NCBI GenBank assembly: GCA_963969365.1 | Contig: OZ017748.1 | Span: 4,151,001-4,215,000 of the forward strand | DNA: 64,000 nt | Direction: 5' to 3' | Source of the DNA: Asterochloris sp. CNOR1 | Taxonomy: Eukaryota > Chlorophyta > Trebouxiophyceae > Trebouxiales > Trebouxiaceae | In this document: in pieces, positions 21,301 through 30,700 of the stretch | How the letters are laid out: the number at the start of each line of letters is the position of its first letter | Numbering within the stretch: position 1 is the stretch's first letter | Position numbers and translations under genes: made by a program | The notes under the pieces: generated by a model | What the model was told of the DNA's origin: nothing | The model's database searches: none | What the model saw: the letters and a program-made list of their open reading frames with translations, nothing else

Positions 21301-22764
21301 AGCAGCATGACTTATGCATTTGACGCTGTATGCCTTGCTACCTTGCCTGAGAGAGCCTGTTCAACGTCTCCCAAGGAACAAGCAATTGCAATTGGGACCA
21401 ACTTTGACTGTGACTGACTCCCAGCAGCAGTGCTGCACCGACTTAGCTGCTCCAAATCGACTCCCAGTCTCCCAAGCAGGGGTGCGCCTGGGCATCTGCC
21501 AAGTTTATGCGGCCAGCCTCAGTCTCTTGAACTGTCCGCTTGCGTCCACCACTGCTGGGGCTGGACAAGGCACACCACACCTCAGCCTGTTGGCTCTCTT
21601 GGCCTCTCTGCTGATGTCTCTTGTTGGTGAGGAGCTCTGCTGGTTGAGACTGAAACCTGTGGTGGGCTCCCTGATCCCTGAAAGACACTTCTGTTTTCTG
21701 TCCGCGTGCAGGGCAGGCGCCTGGGATCAGAAGTTTGCGGATGGCATCAAGTTCACAGGCGACCCTGTTGTGTCCACCCCCGATGTGACAGAGCTGGTGC
21801 TTACAGAGGATGACGAGTTCCTCATTGTGGCTTCTGATGGACTCTGGTGAGTGCCTTGCTGCCTTCTCCGCCTTAAGTAGCCAACAGGCTGCGTGTCAGG
21901 AATGCAAAAAACGCTGGGGTCCCTGCAGCCTTTGACAGATTCTCGTCAGCTTGGTGCCTTGTTCAGAATTAAGATATGTGTCAGACCCCAGTGTGACTGT
22001 CAGCGGTAGCTGCCTCCCTATGTAATTGCCTTGGGTCAATCTGGGGCTGGAGTGGGGCGATTCCAACCCAATGGCAACAAGTCTGAGGCTCAGTCATGTC
22101 CATGACAGCAGCTGAGCAAGAAGTCACAGGCGCATTTAGCAGCTGGGAACGGTTTCAGGGCGTTTAGGGCAACCTCAGCAGCTTGGCAGTAGATCTTCGG
22201 CCGATTAGGGCTGCAATGTTGGTGCCAATGCCAGCAGCTGGGCAATTTATCCGAGGCCCATTCTTGAAGATGCCAGCAGTCGGCAGTGGCTGATAAAAGA
22301 GCCATTCCTCCATCCGTTTGCATTTGAGAAAAGGCCTCTCCTCTTGCAATTCAGCATTCGTGGCGAAGTTGCTCTGGCAGACACCAGCTGCTGCGCAAGG
22401 AACTTTGACACTCACCTTCTTCCATCACTGCAGGGATGTGATGCAGAGTAGCCAGGCTGTTTCCCTAGCCCGCGCCGATCTGAAGAAGGGACACAACCCC
22501 CAGCAGGTGGCGGAGAAGCTTGCGCAGCTGGCCTGCCGTCGACACACCACTGACAATGTGGCGGTTGTGATTGTTGACCTGGGGGGTGGAGTGGATGGGT
22601 GGACCCGCAGCAGCAGCAGGAAGAGAGGCAGCAGCGGCGGCAGCAGCAAGAACAGAGGCAGCAGCGACAGCAGCAGCCCGCAGCAGGGGGAGAGCTCTGA
22701 GTCCACAACTGTAGGCGGGGGCGACAGGCAGACCAAGAAGCGTGGCTTCCTTGGCATTTTCTGA
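15391..22764 (+). CDS. PPH1: TAP38/PPH1-like PP2C, thylakoid LHCII phosphatase
   Basis: The catalytic part is in exons 16316-16432, 17463-17579, 18709-18810, 19765-19918, 20692-20859, 21712-21846 and 22434-22764, all in phase. The proposed first exon 15391-15589 has the right phase and a Ser/Arg-rich transit-peptide character, but is tentative. The total would be 440 residues. PP2C motifs: [17 protein letters not shown] (107-113), [13 protein letters not shown] (near 211), [28 protein letters not shown] (Asp328) and [12 protein letters not shown]. Details such as ELLKWL, GGW-EDGRVC and LLKKGV match Arabidopsis TAP38/PPH1, which dephosphorylates LHCII and sets state transitions. The C-terminus is a Ser/Arg/Gly-rich tail ending [10 protein letters not shown], without the membrane helix of plant TAP38. 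A GC donor follows the exon ending at 16432. Confidence 0.88.
16433..16434 (+). other. GC-AG intron donor in PPH1
   Basis: The exon ends TATGCAG at 16432 and the intron begins GCAAGC. The next exon at 17463 completes [12 protein letters not shown] only with this junction. Confidence 0.75.
17090..17400 (+). repeat. Two decayed copies of the PPH1 exon carrying VFDGHGG
   Basis: The true exon starts at 17463. Copies start after TGCAG at about 17105 and 17293, spaced 188 and 170 bases. Both keep the leader GGCTGTG-C-TGCC-TGCAGG. About 60-70 bases into each copy a phrase (CCTGACCTGCATCGACTC in the first) matches the exon's TCTGACTGCATCGATGAG, so the copies cover most of the exon, not only its edge. 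Confidence 0.75.
18570..18630 (+). repeat. Decayed copy of the third PPH1 catalytic exon start
   Basis: After CTGCAG at about 18576 the sequence resembles the start of the exon at 18709 (shared GCAGC-CTG-GAC-GGGCT-TGCTGCC pattern), 130 bases upstream. Confidence 0.55.
19185..19720 (+). repeat. Decayed copies of the PPH1 exon at 19765
   Basis: The exon starts AGGACAGTGGAGCAGATGAT after CTGCAG. Related starts occur at about 19195 (GACAGTGGAGCAG), 19541 and 19639. The 19639 copy keeps the leader GCTCTGCTCACGCTGCAGAG and, further in, GGGGCTGCTGCAGC. Confidence 0.75.
20290..20560 (+). repeat. Decayed copies of the PPH1 exon at 20692
   Basis: The exon starts AGTGTATGGCAAGGGCAAGT. At 20310 GGTGTACGGCAGGGGCATGT continues with a GTCAAGGCAGAAATTAAG-like match to the exon's GTGGAGGCAGAGAAGAAG. 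A shorter copy (CCATGGCAAGGGCAAG) lies near 20520. Confidence 0.85.
20614..20633 (+). repeat. Interstitial telomere-like repeat
   Basis: AAACCCTAAGCCCTAACCCT resembles plant-type telomere units (CCCTAAA) in three imperfect copies inside a PPH1 intron. A related short piece lies at 31762-31779. Confidence 0.6.
21005..21060 (+). repeat. Downstream copy of a PPH1 exon 3' end with donor
   Basis: The exon ends at 20859 with GCCTCCAAACTCTGCTCAAG and a GC|GTGAGT donor. At 21015-21055 GCCTCCAAACCCTCTGCTCA continues to a TTCGC|GTGAGT junction, about 195 bases downstream. Confidence 0.88.
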
Positions 22765-23221
22765 ACTGGAATTTCTGAGACACCTCATGTTGCCATTTGA
22801 GAGAAGTGTTGCACCAGTCCGCCCCACCATGTCCCCCTGTACCTGTGCTACAAGCGCACTCCTGCTCCAGAAACAATCATTGGCCACCGAGAAGAATGCA
22901 GACTATTTTTCAACCCACTGTGTCTGCCAGGAATTGATCCTTGCCTGTGCCCCCTTCACCGTGACCCAGACTGCATGCTGTAACAGCAGCTTGTGAAGTC
23001 GTGGGCCAGCTGGAGTTGAGAAATAAGTGACAGCAGCAGCTGCATGGGTGAGAAGTAGGTTTGAGTCAAAAACAGTGCTGAGACCTGGGAAAGCCATGAT
23101 GGTCGGAACATGACGGCAGCAGCAATCAAAAGCGCACGTAAGGTGCAGCAGCTGGCAAGGTACTTGTTGCTTAGTCGTCTGCAAGCACATGGCGTTCATT
23201 TGCAGGGACAAGGGGGCCAAA
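22765..23221. other. Convergent 3' region PPH1/CGS
   Basis: About 460 bases separate two converging genes. TGTAA at 22979-22983 on the plus strand is a candidate poly(A) signal for PPH1. No coding sequence was recognised. Confidence 0.5.
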
Positions 23222-26200
23222 CTAAATGAGGCTGAGGGCCATGTCAATGTCACTGTATATGTTCTCAATGCCCTCCAGCCCGCAGCTGAACCTAATCAGG
23301 TTGTCCTTGATGCCCAGCTCAGCCCTCTTGGCTGGCCCCTGGTCCCAGTACGAGATGACAGTGGGCTGCTCAATCAGGGTCTCACACCCACCCAGGCTGG
23401 GCGCAATGTACGGGATTTTGACAGCGTCCACAAAGCGGGAGGTTGCCTCAAGGTCCCCATCCACCTGCACAATTGATTGGTGGTTGTGCAAGAGGGGCGG
23501 CAACGTAACATTTGATTTGAGGGACGACAAGCCGGCAGCAGCCAGAGGGACCCTGAGAACCTTTTACTAATGGCAACTGCACTCAGTCTTGTCTCAAGGA
23601 GTGAGAGATGCTGCAAATCAACAGCCCAGAGCATGGAGGAGCCCGCCATGGCTGACATCACACTTGCCAACAGCACCAATTGGGCTGCAGAATGCAGTGA
23701 ATGCAAGCATGCACATTATGGTTAGCAACAGCAGAATGGGCATGCAGCAACACTGTGGCCTGCAGGCAGACAGGGGCAGGGCAACCGGGACAGCCCCCAC
23801 CTCAAAACTGATGACGCCGCCAAAGCCATGCATCTGCTGCACGGCGATGCAGTGGTCGGGATGGCTGGGCAGGCCGGGGTAGTGCACGCGGGCAATGCGG
23901 GGGTGATCCTCCAGGCGCCGCGCAATCTCAAAGGCCTGTAGAGCCAGCATGAGGATGCACTGAGGATCATCCTCTTGAGCTGTGCATCAGCAGATTGCAA
24001 ACAGCAGAGTGATCCTCCAGGCGCCGCGCGATCACAGAAGGTCTGCAGGGACAGCATGGGGGTGCACTGAGGACGCCTGCTCGCCCGGGTCTCTCACCGT
24101 GGTGTGCTACTCTTCACCTGCGCCTCCACTGGGTTTGCATGCCCGGCACGTCAGGCAGACTGCACCTGGCTCAGCCCAGATTGGAAACTTTCATACGACG
24201 CAATGTCAGCGTCTTCATGCACAGTATGTGAGGCGGACTGGACCTGTCTCAGCATCAGATATTGACTTCTGACTGAACAGCGCATGCGAGGCACACTGCA
24301 CCTGTCTCAGCCCAGAGCTTTGTGCCCAGAGGTTGATACAGTCAGCCCCTGCTCACCGTCGCGTTCTGCTCCTTGACCCGCACCCCGAGGGTCTTCATGC
24401 CACGCAGCAGCATGTAGGCGCAGTGGGGGTCGATGGTGCCCCCCAGCACATTGTGCATGGCGCGCACCGCGTTGCACAGCTCCGACTTGCCGGCCAGGGC
24501 GCCTGCAGCCACCAGCGTAAGTGTTCAGTCCCAGAAGGGCCCGGGACAGGGTTGTCATGAGCAGCAGTGCACAGCTCACCGCATTGGGCAGCAACAGCGC
24601 CTGCAGGCTGTGTAAGCTTGCTGACCCCGAAATTGGCAAATTGCGCCCCAATGTAAGGCACTCATTCCAAGAGCAGAACTGGCTGCATCAGCCTGCACCT
24701 GAGTTTCCACCTCAGCTATGAGGTCAATAGGGTCCATTGAGGCCACTCGGGGCTGAAAGGGCACCAGTTGGCCCCAGAGCCTCAGCCCACAAAGAGTATG
24801 AGATGCCCAAGGACTGCTCCTCTGACCTGCCAGCAGGTCGTTGTGGCCCCCCAGGTACTTGGTGGCCGAGTGCAGCACCAGGTCGGCCCCAAAGTCGATG
24901 GCGCGCATGTTGATGGGCGTTGCAAAGGTGCCGTCGATGCAGACCACGGCGCCGCGGGCGTGGCACAGCTCGCTGATGCGCTGGATATCCACACACCTGC
25001 ATAAGGGGCCAGGCAGGCGGAGGTCAACACCGCTGCTGTGGCCAGCAGAGCTGACAGCATGGGCGCACGCCAGCTGGCTCTGTCTCGGCGACAGGCAGCC
25101 TCCTTGCACAGGTGTCCCCTGTTGCCGCACGGCGATGGGCGCATGCAAGCTGCACAGTGACTAGTGGCTGCTGAGACCTTGCAACGCAACTTTGCAGGTG
25201 CATGGCCTCATAGCCTGCTGCTCTCAGCAGACCCCCCTTTGGCTGCCACTGGAGTCATTGCCCAGCTCTCAGACGTGGAGTGACACCTTTGGCCTTTCCT
25301 GTGGAGTTCCTTCAAACACGCCAGTCATGTCACGACTGCCCAGCACTGCAGCTGTGTCTGCAGCCTACACGGGGGAGCCCCACTCAGGCAGGACTCCCTG
25401 AGGCCGGACAGCAGCCCAGGCGCTCCTGAACAAGCAACAGCTTGCCTGAGGTAGGGGTTGGTGGGCGACTCCGAGAAGTAGAGGGACACCACGTGCTCAT
25501 CCAGTGCCCTCTCCAGCGCCTTCAGGTCGCTGGGATCCACCACTGTGGCGGTGATGCCCATCTTGGGCAGCACCGTCTGTATGAACTGCCTGCAGGCCGA
25601 GGCAATGGTGTGGCTCAATGAGATAGGCCTGCTTATATTCTCAGGGCACACTGGCATCTGAATGTCACCGGTGCTCACCACTCTGACTGGAACACCCACC
25701 TTGATCAAGGCAGAGCGCTAGGGTGGGAACCAAAAACCAGAAATAGCGAACCACAGGAGGCAGAACACAAGATCTGCCGCCGCACCAGTGATGCTGCCTG
25801 CACCTGTGCAATGCACAGACCTGCAGGCCCTACAGTCAGGACCGGTCCTTGTCCAGAAGCACAGCCTGCACAGTCTGTTGGCAGAAATTGCTCTGTGGCT
25901 GACCTGGTGCGCCGGTAGCAGTCGGTCGTGGTCACAATGTGGCCCCCCGCGGGCACCAGCGCGAGCATCATGGTCGTGGCGGAGTTCATGCCCGAGCTGG
26001 AGACGAGGCAGTCCTCCGCCCCCTCGAGCTCACGAATCTTCTCCTCCACGACACGGGTAGTAGGGTTGCCGTACCTGCGGAGATGGGCCAATGAATGTTT
26101 GGTCAGACAAGGTCAGGTCAGGTCAGGACTTGCTCAGGAGGTGAGGGGGCAGTGGGGAAGCTGATACAAGAAGGTACCTGCAGACATGTGCAGGTGACCA

Positions 26201-27515
26201 CCCAGCACTTCTGCATCTCTATTAAGTACAAACAGAATGCGCTTGGGGAGTGAGGGGGCTGCGCTGATTGGGACCTGCAGAAAGATGCAGGCGGCACTCT
26301 GAGCACTTACCATCACATGCTCAGAGCTGGAAAAGCCACATACAAAGGCACATGTGCAGCCTGCAGGGGCCATATGTCCTGGTCAAACATACTCCACATT
26401 GACTGATCCAGTCAAGTTGGCGCAATCCCTCAACATGCCTTGGCTAGTGCCAGACCTCTGCAGACCTGCAGTGCCTGAGCCGACCGCACAGCTGCAGATG
26501 CCTGAGCCCACCTCCGCTTCAGCCTGCACCCTGCCACTCTACATCCGCAACTATGTCAACTCAAACAACCCAAACTGCCGAACTCTTGGCGTGTAGTTGG
26601 CGTGCCCCGTCTCTGCAACCCCTGCCAGGCCTCAACTGATGCCTGAGCGGATTGCAGCTCCAGATCTGGCCTCACCCAGTGCCAACTGCACACACCATTG
26701 TGAAGGCCCCACCTGCCATACTCATAGCTCCCATAGCGCCCCTCCTGGTACGCAATCAGCTCCGCAGTGTCCTTGAAAAAGTAGGTGCTGGTGAGGGCGA
26801 TGGGCGTTGTCAGCATGTCCTCAATCCGCGGCCTCCCAGCACGCTCCCCTGCATGAATGCTGACCAGGCTCTGGCTGAGCGGAGCCAGCCCCACGCCATT
26901 CCCCTTGCCGTTGGCTGGAGCAGCGCCATTGCCATTCCCGTTGCCAGCGCCAGGCTGGGCACCGTTGCTCGCTTTCTCGGGCTCGTCCAGCTGCAACACC
27001 TGCACGTGGAAAGCAGAAGGCGTGCACTGAAATGTGAAGTAGTCAGGCCCTCCTCTTGGTGGGTCGGCAGGGCAATGCCAACTGCGGCACAAAGCTGTGA
27101 GTCTACCAGGCTCAACACATTCGCAACAGAGAAGAGTCCCAGCTGCAGAAAGTTTGCAAATCACATGCCACGCTGTTCTGGCATATCAGCCAACGCCTAA
27201 AGGCATTCCAGCCTTTGACCAGAGCAGATGCAGAAGCAGCAATCTGCTTCTCAAATGTCATGTGGTAACAGCCACAGGTGAATTGCAGAGGCGGCGGCCA
27301 CACAAGGCCATTTGAATGAGTGTTTGTGGCTGCTGTGAATGGCTTCGCACCTCTTCAGAGACAGCCTGCACCCTCTGGGGTTGCTGACGCCCCCAGCGTA
27401 GTGTGTTGCTGCCAAGTTGCCTGTTGGAGCACTGGCTTAGGCGCTGGGCACTTGCTGGACCCCAACATGACGCTCTGAGCTGGCACGGCCCACTATGAAG
27501 GAGCAGGGCCGTCAT
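23222..27515 (-). CDS. CGS1: Cystathionine gamma-synthase, plastid type
   Basis: Eight exons join in phase: 27351-27515, 26713-26999, 25904-26074, 25446-25589, 24827-24996, 24357-24502, 23801-23935, 23222-23464, giving 486 residues. Exon 1 (55 residues, Ser/Arg/Gln-rich, no acids until its end) looks like a plastid transit peptide. Exon 2 begins with a Gly/Asn/Ala-rich linker and then SIHAGERAGRP. The catalytic domain includes SYEYGRYGNPTT, SSGMNSATTM, DGTFATP, the PLP-binding Lys in HSATKYLGGHNDLLAG (Lys302), YPGLPSHPDH, and SLGGCETLIEQPTVISYW. The enzyme makes cystathionine from O-phosphohomoserine and cysteine, the committed step of methionine synthesis in plastids. No plant MTO1 autoregulatory motif was seen in exon 1. 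One intron has a GC donor. Confidence 0.96.
24005..24066 (-). repeat. Decayed copy of the CGS exon 7 start
   Basis: Plus-strand text GATCCTCCAGGCGCCGCGCG at 24011 repeats GATCCTCCAGGCGCCGCGCA at 23906, which lies in exon 7. Matching continues through the CTGCAG/CTGTAG acceptor (minus-strand sense) and 25 bases of intron, so the copied unit spans the junction. Confidence 0.9.
25444..25445 (-). other. GC-AG intron donor in CGS
   Basis: On the minus strand the exon ends CTCAG and the intron begins GCAAGC. Only this junction joins NPYLR to CVDIQ in frame. Confidence 0.8.
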
Positions 27516-27746
27516 TTTGGCGGTGGATCTGTGGCCTGCTCAGTGCTCAGGAGAGTGCCTGGAACAGCCCCAGGGACTCGGGCAATCTGCAGGATCTGTT
27601 GAGTACTAGTGGGCTCAGCTGACGGGCTTGCGTGACCTGACAGCGAATGGAAATTGAATTATCGAAACGGCAGTCTCAAACGATGAATATAAGCCAGTAG
27701 CACAAAGGCAGTGGGTTGGGAGTGTATTGGCAGACCGCAGAGCAGA

Positions 27747-30700
27747 TCACTTTCGTCGACTGCTTCTGCCTGGGGGGGAGGCACCCCGCTTGTTGCCTAC
27801 AGATGGGGATGCTGCCCCAAAGGAGCTGCCGCCAAACATGCCGCTGCCCTGCGGCGTGCCAAAGGCACTGGGCCCCGCACTGGACTGCCCAAACAATGAA
27901 GCTCCACTCTGCGGCTGGGTAGCGCTGAAGGTGCTTGCCCCTGAGCTGGCTGGGCCTCCAAACAAGGATAGCTGTGCTGGGCCTGCTGGCTGCGAGCTAG
28001 CGCCACCATTGCTGCTGCTGGTGCCTGGCTGCGCTGCTGAGGAGCCAGCGTTGCGTTGCTCGCGTCGCTGCTGCCGCTCAGCATGAATCTGCGCCATGCG
28101 CTCGGCATCGGCGAAGGGATTGCTGCCGTCCCCCACCTGCGGTGGCTCATTTTGATGTTCAAACAGGACAAAAAACGTAAAGCAGCTGCCTGCATCGTAA
28201 GCTGTTGCAGGCGCTCGGCGCCGACAAAGGGGTCGCTGCCATGCCCCATCTGTAGCAACAGAATGTAACGGCACACCTGCGGGACAGCATTGAACAAGCA
28301 GCTGCCTGGACCTGCTGCTGAGCCCTGCAGGGTGCCTTGAGTGGCATTTCTCATTTTGTTTTGGCATCGGCATCATGACCAGCTGCCGAGCCCTTTCGCA
28401 GCACGTTAACCACTTGATGCGGAGTGAGGCGGACCTTCTCACGCATATCATGCAGCTGTTGAGCTGCTGTCCTGCCATCTGCGGCATCGCCGCAATAGCT
28501 GTTAGCCAGCAGACTCCAGAGGGAGAGCAGGATACAGACGCAAAGAGATCTGCAGTAATTGGCTGTGTGTGTTCATAAACCTGGGCGAAAGCACGCTCGC
28601 TACTCGCAAGTGTCCCTTGGCAGATGCATCCAGTCTGACAGCTGGAAAGTGCGCATGGGTCCCCTCAAAGTGGCCACAGTGCAAGACCGTAGGGGCTCAC
28701 CCGCCGACGCTCCAGCAGCATCTGATTCTTGGCCCCCTGCAGAGCCTGCGCGAGCGCATCCACCTTGGCTGCCACCAGCATGAAGCACCTGCAGGCAGGC
28801 CTTGCCTCAGCATGGACAGCACACAGGGCACACAGCAGGCCTGCTGAGACTTGTGGGCACCTGCAGAGGAAGTCTTTGGCTGGGGTGCTCAGAACTCCAA
28901 ACGACATGCCGGAACTGTTGACGGCCTGCAGCACCACTTTGCGGTGGGGCATGCAGCACCTCAGCCGCCGGGCATGAAGCGTCTGCAGACTCCAGACGGA
29001 TAGTGCTGCATCATTCAGCCCTTCCTTCTGCACGCAGCCTGTAAGGCTGCAGGCAGCAAGTTTACCTCGGCAGCCACCAGCATGAAGCTCCTGCAGACAA
29101 TGCCAAGCTTCATCTCCAGAGCCTGGAAGAGCCACCAACTCTTTAGATACCCGCCTGCCTGCTTGTGCAAGTACACTAGCACCACCAGAGCCTCTGCTGC
29201 CCACATCTGGCTGCCCCAAAGCCTTGGCAGGGAGGCCTCGGCCCTCCAGCTCTGGCCCCACCCTTTGAATCACAGCATGCATCCCTGGCCAGAGCTGCTA
29301 TCGCACCAGCTAGGGCCACCTCCAAACCGCGCAGGGCGGCAGTCTGCCACAGCCCACCTGTGGACATGCATCAGCAGCAGGGGCAGCTGCTCAAGGTCCT
29401 GCGAGTTGCCCGCCTCGGCTGCAGCGTCGATGGGCACGCACTCCTCCAGGGCATCAGCCGTCCCCTTGATCCTGATGCTGTCCTCCTGTAGGAGGGCGAC
29501 AAGGCACACATGTGACTCACTGCATGGGGAAGCTGAGATTGCCCAGCAGCCACAAAGTGGTCCCCTTGATCCTGATGCTGTCCTCCTGCAGGAGGGCAAC
29601 AAGGCACACATGTGAGTCACTGCATAGGGAGGATGTGTTTGCCCAGCAGCCACAAAGTGTTGACTTTGTTGAACGTCATTGCTGGTCCCCAAGAGCAATC
29701 TCAGGCTGTGCTCCTGCGGGTAAAAGCTATGCTGGTGGAAAGCTTGAAAACATGGCTGCACCACGGTAGGCACGCACTCAGGCACTCCTCCGACATCGGT
29801 TGAGTGAGGCCCTAGTGCTTGTGCAAGGAGCCCAGGTACAGGGTCATGCCAACCATTCCCAACTTGGCAGCAGAGTGCAGACATTACATCCGAGACCAAG
29901 CGCGAGGCAGGGCACCTATGCTGTCATGCTGCGTGTGCAAAGCCTCTCAGCAAAGAACACATGCAAAAGAGACTCCCATGGAGCAAGGTGTAGAGCCTGA
30001 CGCGAGTCTGATGCACTTGTGTGTGCAGGTTGCAGCTTCATCACATGCTCACCACATAGCCATGTATTTGGCAGCATTGAGCATCATCAGAAAGGGCAGC
30101 ATCAGCTCACCACGTAGCCATGTATTTGGCGCCGCAGGACTTCTGAGGGCAGGGTGATGATCCCTGACATCGCACAGTCCCGCACAGCTGGGTCGATGCC
30201 CGTTGCTGTCAAGCGTGCCTGCAGGGAGCACACCAGTGACCATGATCTGCAGCCAGAAGCGTTTGGCCATGGTGGGGCCAGCTACCAGAGTCTGCTGTGG
30301 TAATGCCTGCTCTCGAAGTCTGTCTTTGTCAACTCAGCTTGCATGAGGCTGGACCCTCGAGCAGGCCAGCCAACATGACCAGACCAACGGTGGGCGGCAG
30401 GCAAGCTCATGCCCCTGACGTCCAGACAGACACTTCAGGCACCAGCAAGGAGACCTCAAGGTCTGGCTGTACATGGACTGTCAGTCAATCTGATAAGTGC
30501 AGCGCACACCAGACCCACATGCCACCCAGGTCCAGGCATGGCAAGGTAGTGGCAGGCCTGCAGACTAAGTCAGCTTGCCTGAACGCCGACACCCTGTCAA
30601 GGACCCAGCACCAGCCAGGTATGCATAAGTACACAGATACGGCTGCGCACCGACTCAAGCTGCCTGAACGCCAGCACCTTCCGGAAGGACTGGTGCGCCT

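Noticed and set aside
28375-28510. Minus-strand open segment reading DAADGRTAAQQLHDMREKVR
   Set aside because: It looks protein-like but lies inside the NUP58 intron between LLERRR and VGDGSNPF, which join directly in phase as in plant NUP58. No matching splice sites were found.
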